Assembly (NCBI GenBank): GCA_963928055.1
Contig: CAWVDN010000001.1
Coordinates: 806,001-870,000, forward strand
Source of the DNA: Scatomonas sp963928055
Lineage (GTDB): Bacteria > Bacillota > Clostridia > Lachnospirales > Lachnospiraceae
DNA length: 64,000 nucleotides
Reading direction: 5' to 3'
In this document: positions 41,830 through 50,492 of the stretch, piece after piece
How positions within the stretch are numbered: the first letter of the stretch is position 1
Layout: every line of letters starts with the position of its first letter
Notes under the pieces: generated by a model
Seen by the model: only the letters and a program-made list of their open reading frames with translations
Database searches by the model: none
Told to the model about the DNA's origin: nothing
Program-made: the position numbers and the translations under genes

Positions 41830-44664
41830 TTACAGATATTTTCTGACATATTTTCCGGTATAGGAGACCGGGTTTTCCGCCACCTCTTCCGGAGTGCCCC
41901 TGGCGATGACGGTGCCGCCTTTATCGCCGCCCTCCGGCCCGATATCGATAATATAGTCGGCAGTCTTGATCACATCCAGATTGTGCTCGATGACGATCAC
42001 CGTATTGCCGGTTTCCGTCAGCCGCTTCAGGATGTCGATGAGCTTGTGAACGTCGGCAAAATGCAGGCCGGTGGTGGGCTCGTCCAGAATGTAAATGGTG
42101 CGGCCGGTGCTGCGCCGGGAGAGCTCCGTGGCCAGCTTGATCCTCTGGGCTTCCCCGCCGGAAAGGGTGGTGGAGGGCTGTCCCAGCCGGATGTAGGAGA
42201 GCCCCACATCATAGAGGGTCTCGATCTTCCTGCGGATCGAGGGCACATGGTCAAAAAATCCCAGAGCCTCCTCCACCGTCATGTTCAGCACGTCATAAAT
42301 ACTTTTCCCTTTGTATTTTACCTCCAGAGTCTCCCGGTTATACCGTTTTCCATGGCATACCTCGCAGGGCACGTATACATCCGGCAGAAAATGCATCTCG
42401 ATCTTAATGATGCCGTCGCCGCTGCAGGCCTCGCAGCGGCCGCCTTTTACATTGAAGCTGAAACGTCCCTTTTTGTAGCCTCGGGCTTTGGCGTCCGCGG
42501 TGGAGGCGAAAAGATCCCGGATCATGTCGAAGACCCCGGTATAGGTGGCCGGATTGGATCTGGGGGTCCGCCCGATGGGGGACTGATCGATGTTGATCAC
42601 CTTGTCCAGCTGCTCCAGCCCCCGGATGCCCTTATGCTTTCCGGGAATGGTCCTGGCGCGGTTCAGGTCCCTGGCCAGACGCTTATAAAGGATCTCGTTG
42701 ACCAGAGAACTTTTCCCTGAACCGGAGACTCCGGTGACGCAGGTCATGACTCCCAGGGGAAATTCCACGTCGATATTTTTCAGATTGTTTTCCGCGGCTC
42801 CCAGGACCTTGATCCAGCCCGCAGGCTGTTTCCTGGTCTCCGGCACCGGGATCTTCCGCTTTCCGCTCAAATAGGCGCCGGTGATGGAGCGCTCATTTTT
42901 CATGAGATCCTCCGCGGTGCCGATGGCCACCAGTTCTCCCCCGTGCTGGCCGGCGCCGGGTCCGATATCCACCACGCAGTCGGCGGCCCGCATGGTATCC
43001 TCATCATGCTCCACCACGATCAGACTGTTGCCCAGATCCCGCAGCTTTTTCAGGGTGGCCAGCAGCTTGTCGTTGTCCCGCTGGTGCAGGCCGATGCTGG
43101 GCTCGTCCAGGATATAGGCCACGCCCACCAGGCCGGAGCCGATCTGGGTGGCCAGACGGATCCGCTGGGCCTCCCCGCCGGAAAGGGTCCCCGTAGCCCG
43201 GGAAAGGCTCAGATAATTCAGTCCCACATCCATAAGGAAGCGCAGCCGGGAGCGGATCTCCTTCAGGATCTGTTTTCCGATCATCTGCTGATGCTCCGAG
43301 AGTTCCAGATGGTCCATAAAGTCCGTCAGCTGATCCACCGGCATGCTGGTGATCTCGTATATATTTTTGTCTCCCACCGTCACCGCCAGGGAGGTGGCTT
43401 TCAGCCGCTGTCCATGGCAGACGGGGCAGGGAGTAAACCGCATGAAGCTTTCATACTCCTGCTTGGTAAGCTCGGATCCGGTCTCCCGGTAGCGCCTTTC
43501 CACGTTTTTGATCAGCCCTTCAAAGGCCACATCGTAAACGCCCTCGCCCCGCTGTCCCCGGTAATGCACCTTCACGCTGCGGCCCCCGGTCCCGTAGATC
43601 AGGATGTCGTGGATCTTTTTCGGATAGTCCTGGAACGGCGTATCCAGGGAAAAGCCGTACGCTTCCGCCAGGGCTTCCAGCACAGCCCGGGTGTAGCTCC
43701 CCTTATCCGTGCAGGACTGCCATCCCATGACCACAATGGCCCCCTGGTCAATGGAGAGGCTGGGATCCGGGATCATGAGTTCCTCGGCAAATTCCATTTT
43801 ATAGCCCAGTCCGTAGCATTCCGGACAGGCGCCGAAAGGATTATTGAAGGAAAAGCTCCTGGGCTCGATCTCCTCCATGCTGATGCCGCAGTCGGGACAG
43901 GAAAAGCTCTGACTGAAATTCAGGGTTTTTCCGTCCATGGTATCCACCACCAGCAGTCCTCCCGACTGGCTGAGGACCATCTCCACAGAATCGGTGAGAC
44001 GCTTTTCGATCCCCGGCTTCACCACCAGGCGGTCCACCACGATCTCGATATTGTGTTTGATGTTTTTATCCAGGGGGATCTCTTCCGTCAGTTCATACAG
44101 ATTTCCGTCCACCCGCACCCGGACAAAGCCGCTCTTTTTGGCCTGGGCCAGAACCTTTTCATGGCGGCCCTTCCGGCCCCGGACCACCGGGGCCAGCAGC
44201 TGGATCCTGGTCCGCTCCGGCAGCTCCAGGATCTTGTCCACCATCTGATCCACGGTCTGGCGGCTGATCTCCCGGCCGCACTTGGGGCAGTGGGGAATTC
44301 CCACCCGGGCGTAGAGAAGCCGGAAATAATCGTAGATCTCCGTCACCGTGCCTACCGTGGAACGGGGATTCCGGTTGGTGGATTTCTGATCGATGGAGAT
44401 GGCCGGAGGCAGTCCCTCGATGCTCTCCACATTGGGTTTTTCCATCTGTCCCAGGAACTGGCGGGCATAGGAGGAAAGGCTCTCCATGTAACGCCTCTGG
44501 CCCTCCGCGTAAATGGTATCGAAGGCCAGGGAACTCTTGCCGGAGCCGGAAAGCCCCGTCAATACCACCAGTTCGTTTCTGGGTATATCTACATTCAGAT
44601 TTTTCAGGTTGTTCTCCGCCGCGCCGCGGATCCTGATAAACTGTTTTTTCTGACTCTGTTCCAT
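41830..44664 (-). CDS. uvrA: Excinuclease ABC subunit A
   Basis: A 944-residue DNA-damage recognition ATPase. Two ABC modules are complete: Walker A as GLSGSGKSSLAFDTIYAEG and GVSGSGKSSLVNE, and signatures LSGGEAQRIRLATQIGSG and LSGGEAQRIKLATELS. Zinc fingers appear as CPKCGREI, CPDC/CPEC, CPVC and CEACSGDG/CEVCHG. It acts with UvrB in nucleotide excision repair. Length and motifs are normal. It begins 32 bases after hemW, likely as the third gene of a lepA-hemW-uvrA unit. Confidence 0.98.
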   Translation of the reverse strand: MEQSQKKQFIRIRGAAENNLKNLNVDIPRNELVVLTGLSGSGKSSLAFDTIYAEGQRRYMESLSSYARQFLGQMEKPNVESIEGLPPAISIDQKSTNRNPRSTVGTVTEIYDYFRLLYARVGIPHCPKCGREISRQTVDQMVDKILELPERTRIQLLAPVVRGRKGRHEKVLAQAKKSGFVRVRVDGNLYELTEEIPLDKNIKHNIEIVVDRLVVKPGIEKRLTDSVEMVLSQSGGLLVVDTMDGKTLNFSQSFSCPDCGISMEEIEPRSFSFNNPFGACPECYGLGYKMEFAEELMIPDPSLSIDQGAIVVMGWQSCTDKGSYTRAVLEALAEAYGFSLDTPFQDYPKKIHDILIYGTGGRSVKVHYRGQRGEGVYDVAFEGLIKNVERRYRETGSELTKQEYESFMRFTPCPVCHGQRLKATSLAVTVGDKNIYEITSMPVDQLTDFMDHLELSEHQQMIGKQILKEIRSRLRFLMDVGLNYLSLSRATGTLSGGEAQRIRLATQIGSGLVGVAYILDEPSIGLHQRDNDKLLATLKKLRDLGNSLIVVEHDEDTMRAADCVVDIGPGAGQHGGELVAIGTAEDLMKNERSITGAYLSGKRKIPVPETRKQPAGWIKVLGAAENNLKNIDVEFPLGVMTCVTGVSGSGKSSLVNEILYKRLARDLNRARTIPGKHKGIRGLEQLDKVINIDQSPIGRTPRSNPATYTGVFDMIRDLFASTADAKARGYKKGRFSFNVKGGRCEACSGDGIIKIEMHFLPDVYVPCEVCHGKRYNRETLEVKYKGKSIYDVLNMTVEEALGFFDHVPSIRRKIETLYDVGLSYIRLGQPSTTLSGGEAQRIKLATELSRRSTGRTIYILDEPTTGLHFADVHKLIDILKRLTETGNTVIVIEHNLDVIKTADYIIDIGPEGGDKGGTVIARGTPEEVAENPVSYTGKYVRKYL

Positions 44665-44696
44665 AATGCTCTCCTCTGCTGTTCTGTTCTTCTTAT

Positions 44697-45836
44697 CTAA
44701 AGAAACTCCGCCAGCACTGTGTTGCTGAGGGAGATCCCCTTCCGGGTAAACTTCAGTCTTCCCTCCGCTTCTTCCAGCAGGCCGTATCCCTCATAGGTTT
44801 CCAGCACCCCGGGCCAGATCTTCCGGACATCCGCCCCGAAGGTTTCCCGGAATCCCTCCAGGGAGATCCCTTCGGTAAGCCGCAGGCCCAGGATCATATA
44901 TTCCGCCTGCCGGTCGGAAACAGACAGGGGTTCCTCCTCCCGGCGGAGCTTTCGCGGATCGCCGCTGTCCCGGAGATATTCTTCCAGGGAATCGGTGTTC
45001 CGGAACCGGACGCCCCGCCACAGGGAGGAAGCTCCCAGGCCCAGGCCCAGGTATTCCCGTCCGGTCCAGTATCCCAGATTGTGGCGGCAGCGGTATCCTT
45101 CTCTGGCATAATTGGAGATCTCGTACTGCCGGAAACCGTACTCCCCCAGCACTTCCCCGGTCCTCTCATACATCTGCCGCTCTGCCTCTTCCTCCGGCAG
45201 ATCCAGCTCCTGCCTTTTCTCGTAAAAAGGTGTCCCTTCTTCCAGGATCAGACTGTAGGCGGAAATGTGCTCCGGCCCCAGCTCCGCGGTCTTTCTGAGG
45301 CTGGTCTCCCAGGAGTCCGGCCTCTGCCCCGGGATCCCCGACATCAGGTCCACATTGATGTTGGCGAACCCGGCCTCCCGGGCCTGATGAAACCCGTCCA
45401 GGAACTCCTCCCAGGTGTGAATGCGGCCCAGGGCCTTCAGCTCCCGGTTGTCTGCGGACTGGCAGCCTATGCTGATCCGGTTGAAGCCCGCCTCCCGGCA
45501 GAGCCGGAGTTTTTCCGGGGTGAGGGTGCCGGGGTTGGCCTCCAGGGTGATCTCGCAGTCTCCGGTGAACCGGAAAGCTGTGCTCAGTTCCGACAGCAGG
45601 CGGCTCAGCTGTTCCCCGGCCAGCGCCGTGGGCGTTCCGCCTCCGAAAAACACGCTGACCACCCGGCCGTCCTCCGCCTCCTGTCCGGCCCGGCGGATCT
45701 CCCGGCTCAGGGCCTGCAGATACGCCTGCCGGGTCCCCTCCTCTGCCGGTCCGGACAGAAAATCGCAGTAACCGCATTTTTTTACGCAGAAGGGGATGTG
45801 TACATAGATTTCCAGTTCCCGTTCTTTCCGGTCCAT
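44697..45836 (-). CDS. hemW: HemW-like radical SAM heme chaperone
   Basis: A 379-residue radical SAM protein. The 4Fe-4S motif is CVKKCGYCDF in HIPFCVKKCGYCDF, with VFFGGGTPTAL and ISIGCQSADN following. The C-terminal HemN-like domain has EYLGLGLGASS. HemW delivers heme and does not perform coproporphyrinogen oxidation, which needs the extra N-terminal residues of HemN that are absent here. lepA followed by hemW is a common order in Firmicutes. Confidence 0.94.
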   Translation of the reverse strand: MDRKERELEIYVHIPFCVKKCGYCDFLSGPAEEGTRQAYLQALSREIRRAGQEAEDGRVVSVFFGGGTPTALAGEQLSRLLSELSTAFRFTGDCEITLEANPGTLTPEKLRLCREAGFNRISIGCQSADNRELKALGRIHTWEEFLDGFHQAREAGFANINVDLMSGIPGQRPDSWETSLRKTAELGPEHISAYSLILEEGTPFYEKRQELDLPEEEAERQMYERTGEVLGEYGFRQYEISNYAREGYRCRHNLGYWTGREYLGLGLGASSLWRGVRFRNTDSLEEYLRDSGDPRKLRREEEPLSVSDRQAEYMILGLRLTEGISLEGFRETFGADVRKIWPGVLETYEGYGLLEEAEGRLKFTRKGISLSNTVLAEFL

Positions 45837-45859
45837 GGTCTCCCTCCGTTTTCATGCGG

Positions 45860-45896
45860 AAACAGGCCCCAAAACCCGGCGCTCCGCCTGTTTTGG
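45860..45896 (-). other. Overlapping inverted repeats between lepA and hemW
   Basis: AAACAGGC (45860-45867) can pair with GCCTGTTT (45886-45893), and CCAAAAC (45869-45875) can pair with GTTTTGG (45890-45896). The right-hand arms overlap, so only one stem can form at a time. This could be an attenuator or processing site; no long T-run is present. Confidence 0.4.
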
Positions 45897-45909
45897 AACC
45901 TGCTCCCGT

Positions 45910-47724
45910 TTATTTATCGTCCAGCTTCAGCACGCTCATAAAGGCCTTCTGTGGGATCTCCACGCTGCCCACCTGGCGCATCCGCTTCTTTCCTTCTTTC
46001 TGCTTCTCCAGAAGTTTCTTCTTTCTGGAGATATCGCCGCCGTAGCACTTGGCCAGCACGTCTTTCCGCAGGGCCTTTACCGTCTCCCGGGCAATGATCT
46101 TGGATCCGATGGCCGCCTGAATGGGGATCTCGAAAAGCTGCCGGGGGATCTCCTCCTTCAGCTTCTCACACATTTTCCTGCCCCGCTCATAGGCGGATCC
46201 TTCAAAGACAATGAAGGACAGGGCGTCCACCTCTTCCTTATTTACCAGGATGTCCAGCTTCACCAGGCTGCTCCGCTCATAGCCCAGCAGCTCGTAATCG
46301 AAGGACGCGTAGCCCCGGGATCTGGATTTCAGGGCGTCGAAGAAATCATAGATGATCTCGTTGAGGGGCAGATGGTAGTGAAGGACCGCCCGGGTCTGCT
46401 CCATATATTCCATGCCCTGATACTGCCCCCGCCGCTCCTCGCAGAGCTGCATAATGGAGCCGATAAATTCCGTGGTCACCATGATCTCCGCTTTCACCAT
46501 GGGCTCCTCCATGTAATCGATCTCCGAGGGATCCGGCATATTGGAGGGATTGGTGAGATCCACGCAGGTGCCGTCGGTCTTATGGATCTTATAAATAACG
46601 CTGGGAGCTGTGGTGATCAGGTCCAGATTATACTCCCGCTCCAGCCGCTCCTGAATGATCTCCAGGTGCAGCAGGCCCAGAAATCCGCAGCGGAACCCGA
46701 AGCCCAGGGCCGCCGAAGTCTCCGGCTCGTAGAACAGGGAGGCGTCGTTGAGCTGCAGTTTTTCCAGCGCGTCCCGCAGATCCCCGTACTTGGCGCCATC
46801 CGCCGGATACATGCCGCAGTACACCATGGGGTTGACCTTTTTGTATCCCGGCAGCGGCTCCCCGCAGGGATGGTCGTCGTCCGTGACGGTGTCGCCCACC
46901 CGGGTATCCGCCACATTTTTGATGCTGGCGGTAATGTAGCCCACCATGCCGGCGGACAGTTCCTGGCAGGGGATCATCTGGCCGGCGCCGAAATACCCTA
47001 CCTCCACCACTTCTTCCACGGCTCCCGTGGCCATCATGCGGATACGGGTACCCTTTTTTACGGTTCCCTCCATGACCCGGCAGGAGATGATCACCCCCCG
47101 GTAGGAATCGTAAAGGGAATCAAAGATCAGGGCCTGCAGGGGGGCTTTGGGATCTCCCCCCGGGGCCGGGATCTTATGCACGATAGTCTCCAGGACCTCC
47201 TCCACGTTGCGTCCGGTCTTGGCGGAGATCTGGGGGGCGTCCTGGGCCTCGATGCCGATGACGTCCTCGATCTCATTGATGACCCGCTCCGGCTCGGCGC
47301 TGGGCAGATCGATCTTGTTGATCACCGGGAACACTTCCAGATCGTGGTCCAGGGCCAGATAGACGTTGGCCAGGGTCTGGGCCTCGATGCCCTGGGCGGC
47401 GTCCACCACCAGCAGGGCTCCGTCGCAGGCGGCCAGGCTTCTGGAAACCTCATAATTAAAGTCCACATGGCCGGGGGTATCGATCATGTTGAAAATATAC
47501 TCTTCCCCGTCCCTGGCTTTGTAGACCGTCCGCACCGCCTGGGCCTTGATGGTGATGCCCCGCTCCCGCTCCAGATCCATGTTGTCCAGCACCTGATCCT
47601 GCATCTCCCGCTGGGTCAGAAGGCCGGTCATCTCAATGATCCGGTCCGCCAGGGTGGATTTCCCGTGGTCAATATGGGCGATGATACAAAAATTACGAAT
47701 CTTATCCTGCTTTATTTCTGCCAA
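45910..47724 (-). CDS. lepA: Elongation factor 4 (LepA)
   Basis: A 604-residue translational GTPase that back-translocates stalled ribosomes. G motifs are HIDHGKSTLADRI (G1), RGITIKAQ (G2), DTPGHVDF (G3) and NKIDLPSA (G4). The unique C-terminal domain ends in KKKLLEKQKEGKKRMRQVG. The start is a TTG at 47724, seven bases after GGAGGA; an earlier in-frame TTG at 47739 overlaps the ribosome site. Its own promoter lies across the end of spoIIP. Confidence 0.97.
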   Translation of the reverse strand: MAEIKQDKIRNFCIIAHIDHGKSTLADRIIEMTGLLTQREMQDQVLDNMDLERERGITIKAQAVRTVYKARDGEEYIFNMIDTPGHVDFNYEVSRSLAACDGALLVVDAAQGIEAQTLANVYLALDHDLEVFPVINKIDLPSAEPERVINEIEDVIGIEAQDAPQISAKTGRNVEEVLETIVHKIPAPGGDPKAPLQALIFDSLYDSYRGVIISCRVMEGTVKKGTRIRMMATGAVEEVVEVGYFGAGQMIPCQELSAGMVGYITASIKNVADTRVGDTVTDDDHPCGEPLPGYKKVNPMVYCGMYPADGAKYGDLRDALEKLQLNDASLFYEPETSAALGFGFRCGFLGLLHLEIIQERLEREYNLDLITTAPSVIYKIHKTDGTCVDLTNPSNMPDPSEIDYMEEPMVKAEIMVTTEFIGSIMQLCEERRGQYQGMEYMEQTRAVLHYHLPLNEIIYDFFDALKSRSRGYASFDYELLGYERSSLVKLDILVNKEEVDALSFIVFEGSAYERGRKMCEKLKEEIPRQLFEIPIQAAIGSKIIARETVKALRKDVLAKCYGGDISRKKKLLEKQKEGKKRMRQVGSVEIPQKAFMSVLKLDDK

Positions 47725-47770
47725 GGCAGTTTCCTCCAACTCTCAGTAAAACCTTCTAATCAGCTTTACT

Positions 47771-47799
47771 ATTATACATAAGATTCAACTGCCCTGCAA
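47771..47799 (-). promoter_or_regulatory. lepA promoter
   Basis: TTGCAG (47799-47794), a 17-base spacer and TATAAT (47776-47771) lie on the minus strand. The -35 and most of the spacer are inside the last codons of spoIIP. Confidence 0.75.
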
Positions 47800-49023
47800 G
47801 ACCCTGTTCAGGAGAAACGCAAAAGGTTCCATGGCGTTCATGGCCTCCTCCAGGGTGTTGGTCTGTGCCCCCACCTCCAGCAGCAGGGACCGGGGGCGCA
47901 CATGAAGATTATAGCGGTATCCCTTCAGATAAATGCAGCGGATAAATTCCGGAAAATACTGCTTTGCCTGATATTCCAGCTGAAAGGCGAAGGCCAGGTT
48001 CTCCTGGAGATTGGGGTTGGGAAGATAGCCCAGCTCCCCGTCCTCCGCGGTCCTGGAAAGCCCGTTGAAAAACATCACTTTGGCGGTCTGCTTTCCGTCT
48101 ATCTCCGTCACCAGGCGGGTGTCCTCATCCACTCCGTCCCGATGGAGATCGATGACCACCTGGATGGAAGGATTCTCCTCCAGGATCTGTTCCACCACCG
48201 GCAGGGCGTAGTCGTAGGCCTTGCTCCGGTCCAGGACCCCGTCCACCAGGTCGAAGGAATCCGTGCAGTGGATCACCTGATATCCGTACTGATCCCGGAG
48301 GATCTGCGCCAGGTGAGCCCCCACGCCGACGACGGTGGCCTGCGGGTCTCCTTCCGCGGAGTCGGCAAAGGTCTCCTGCCCATGGGTATGATAGATCAGG
48401 ATCTGGGGCTGGCCGGCGTCTTTTTCCAGGGACAGATCCTTCCCCAGAAAATTCTCCGCGTTTAATTCCGCGGCACTGGTGACCGTATTGGGATCCACCA
48501 CAAAAAATTCATTCAGAAGATACTGGTAATCCAGCAGGCTTTCCACAGGGATCTGCGCCACCGGCTGCAGTTCCGGTTCCGGATCGGAGGAAGCTTCCGG
48601 CTGCTCCGTTCCGGCAGTCTGGGGCTGTTCCTCCTCCTGCTCCTGTTCCTCCCGGCTGTTTTCTTCCCGGACCCGCTCCGCGATCCGCCTTTCATTCTCC
48701 TGGATGATCGCCTGAATGGTGGTATCATCCTCCGCCGGCGTCTCCGTCTCCTCCTGAAAAAAGGCCAGAAAAGGGATCTGCTCTTCCGCCAGGGCGGCCA
48801 GCTCCCGCAGCAGACCGCCTTCCGTTTCCTCCGGCAGCGCCTGGGGAAGATACAGGGAAAGCGCCTGTTCCCCGGCTTCCATGCACAGGGCGGCGGCCAT
48901 CCTTCCGCCCCGCTGCCAGCCGTCCTCCCGCAGGACCAGGATCCCTTTTCCCAGCAGATACAGACTCATGGAAAGAATGCAGACGCGCAGAATGTTCCTG
49001 GCCGCTTTCTGTCTGTCTTTCAT
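47785..49023 (-). CDS. spoIIP: Stage II sporulation protein P
   Basis: A 412-residue membrane-anchored cell-wall hydrolase needed for engulfment. An N-terminal membrane segment (LRVCILSMSLYLLGKGILVL) is followed by a Glu/Gln-rich linker of about 70 residues. The amidase domain has ILIYHTHGQETF with metal-binding His, then VVIDLHRDGVD and the catalytic Glu in LLLEVGAQTN. SpoIIP removes stem peptides and cuts glycan chains with SpoIID. It lies 45 bases downstream of gpr, the usual order. Confidence 0.95.
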   Translation of the reverse strand: MKDRQKAARNILRVCILSMSLYLLGKGILVLREDGWQRGGRMAAALCMEAGEQALSLYLPQALPEETEGGLLRELAALAEEQIPFLAFFQEETETPAEDDTTIQAIIQENERRIAERVREENSREEQEQEEEQPQTAGTEQPEASSDPEPELQPVAQIPVESLLDYQYLLNEFFVVDPNTVTSAAELNAENFLGKDLSLEKDAGQPQILIYHTHGQETFADSAEGDPQATVVGVGAHLAQILRDQYGYQVIHCTDSFDLVDGVLDRSKAYDYALPVVEQILEENPSIQVVIDLHRDGVDEDTRLVTEIDGKQTAKVMFFNGLSRTAEDGELGYLPNPNLQENLAFAFQLEYQAKQYFPEFIRCIYLKGYRYNLHVRPRSLLLEVGAQTNTLEEAMNAMEPFAFLLNRVLQGS

Positions 49024-49068
49024 GCAATCACCTCATAGTTATATATGAGACATCCCTCCGGAATACCA

Positions 49069-49971
49069 CTATCTTTTCAGAGCCATATGGATCCCCTCGG
49101 AAAGGGTGAAGCTGAGCCTGGCAACGGATTCATCGATATCTCTGGGCGTCACAAACATCCCCCTGAGAGAGGGGCTCACCAGCTCCCCCAGAAATTCATC
49201 CATTTCCGAATCTTCCAGTGATTCCAGCAGATTCGCCACCGCGTCATGCACAATGGTGCCGGCGTCCACCACCGTAGGGATCCCGATGCCGATCACCGGT
49301 ACCTGCAGGCTCTCCCGGTTCAGACCGCAGCGGTGGTTGCCCACCCCGGAGCCGGGGGATATCCCCGTGTCCGTAAGCTGGATGGTACAGTTGAGCCTCC
49401 TGGTGCTCCGCGCCGCCAGGGCGTCAATGGCCAGTACCGCGTCCGGCTGTATTTCCCGGACCACGCCTTTCAGGATCTCCAGGGTCTCCATCCCGGTCTG
49501 CGCCATGACCCCCGGGACCAGCGCGCTGATCATGGGCGTTTTTTCGCCGCCCAGAGCCAGTTCCCCGTACTCCCGGATCATGTGCCGGGTCACCCGCAGA
49601 TGCTCCACCGCCCGGGGGCCCAGAGAATCCGGTGTGATCCCCCGGTTGCCCAGGCCCACCACCAGCACAGAGTCCAGCTTTCTGGGCAGCAGATGGATCA
49701 GCTGTTTTGCCAGGGCGGCGGAGATTTCCCGGTGGATCCCCTCATCCGGTACCGCCAGGTTGGGGGCTTCCAGAGTAATGTATACTCCCTGCGGTTTTCC
49801 CATGGCCCTGGCTCCGGACTCTGACTCTATCTTTACGACTGTAGTGACGATCTCTTTTTTCCGATCCTCCTGTCTTCGGATCACTACCCCGGAAATCTCT
49901 ACCTGATCCTTCTGAAATTTTTCTCCGTTTTCCAGGGCCAGATCTGTGCGTATTCTGTACCGTTCAACCAT
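49069..49971 (-). CDS. gpr: Germination protease (Gpr)
   Basis: A 300-residue spore protease, made as a zymogen, that degrades small acid-soluble spore proteins at germination. It opens with RYRIRTDLALENGE, then has VVGLGNRGITPDSLGP and the autocleavage-type region near TDLA. The ending SFTLSEGIHMALKR is conserved. Family members use an unusual aspartate-based active site. Together with spoIIP it shows that the organism sporulates. Expression should be under forespore sigma factors, but I could not place a convincing sigma-G site. Confidence 0.95.
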   Translation of the reverse strand: MVERYRIRTDLALENGEKFQKDQVEISGVVIRRQEDRKKEIVTTVVKIESESGARAMGKPQGVYITLEAPNLAVPDEGIHREISAALAKQLIHLLPRKLDSVLVVGLGNRGITPDSLGPRAVEHLRVTRHMIREYGELALGGEKTPMISALVPGVMAQTGMETLEILKGVVREIQPDAVLAIDALAARSTRRLNCTIQLTDTGISPGSGVGNHRCGLNRESLQVPVIGIGIPTVVDAGTIVHDAVANLLESLEDSEMDEFLGELVSPSLRGMFVTPRDIDESVARLSFTLSEGIHMALKR

Positions 49972-50061
49972 ATTTTCTCCTCCAGAGGCATCCCGCCAGT
50001 TCTGCGGCCGCGCGACGGCCTTTCTGTGACATAGGTTTTACAATTTTTCCTGAAATATGTA

Positions 50062-50090
50062 TTGACAAAGACTACCAAATAGAATAGAAT
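50062..50090 (+). promoter_or_regulatory. rpsT promoter
   Basis: A perfect TTGACA (50062-50067), a 17-base spacer and TAGAAT (50085-50090) form a near-consensus sigma-A promoter, as expected for a ribosomal protein gene. The leader is about 77 bases. Confidence 0.88.
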
Positions 50091-50104
50091 AATTAAGCAT
50101 GTTT

Positions 50105-50133
50105 CATCGGAGGTTTCCGTGTCTGCTCCGATG
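50105..50133 (+). promoter_or_regulatory. rpsT leader hairpin
   Basis: CATCGGAG (50105-50112) and CTCCGATG (50126-50133) form a perfect eight-pair stem with a 13-base loop near the predicted 5' end of the rpsT transcript. It may protect the message or bind S20 for autoregulation. Confidence 0.6.
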
Positions 50134-50173
50134 TACTGATAGAAAAGAATTCAGAATATTGGAGGTGTACAGT

Positions 50174-50437
50174 TTGGCTAACATTAAGTCTGCAAAGAAA
50201 AGAATCCTGGTAAACAGAACCAAAGCGGAGAGAAACAAATCTATCCGTTCAGCCGTTAAGACATCCATCAAGAAGGTAGAAGCTGCCGTTGCCGCGAAGG
50301 ACAAAGAGGCTGCTTCCGCAGCTCTGACAGCTGCTATCTCTACCATTGACAAAGCGGAGACCAAGGGTGTTTACCACAAAAATAATGCGTCCAGAAAAGT
50401 TTCCCGCTTAAGCAAAGCTGTAAACTCTATCGCATAA
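50174..50437 (+). CDS. rpsT: 30S ribosomal protein S20
   Basis: An 87-residue basic helical protein, ANIKSAKKRILVNRTKAERN onward, that binds 16S rRNA early in 30S assembly. The start is a TTG at 50174, six bases after GGAGGTG (50161-50167). A longer frame from 50099 adds 25 residues unlike S20 and is rejected. Gene length is standard. It is expressed from a strong promoter and closed by a terminator at 50456-50492. Confidence 0.97.
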   Translation: MANIKSAKKRILVNRTKAERNKSIRSAVKTSIKKVEAAVAAKDKEAASAALTAAISTIDKAETKGVYHKNNASRKVSRLSKAVNSIA

Positions 50438-50455
50438 AAAATAAGAACAGGAAGC

Positions 50456-50492
50456 GCCCCCGGCTGATACCGTCCAGCCGGGGGCTTTTCTT
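50456..50492 (+). terminator. rpsT intrinsic terminator
   Basis: GCCCCCGGCTG (50456-50466) and CAGCCGGGGGC (50475-50485) form an 11-pair GC stem with an eight-base loop, followed by TTTTCTT. The T-tract meets the stop codon of the convergent holA gene. Confidence 0.95.

Noticed and set aside
49972..50060. Sigma-G or sigma-E promoter for gpr
   Set aside because: AT-rich hexamers occur, but no pair fits both boxes and spacing well enough.
50099..50173. 25-residue extension of S20 from an ATG at 50099
   Set aside because: It lies at the predicted transcription start, has no ribosome site, covers the leader hairpin, and is unlike S20.
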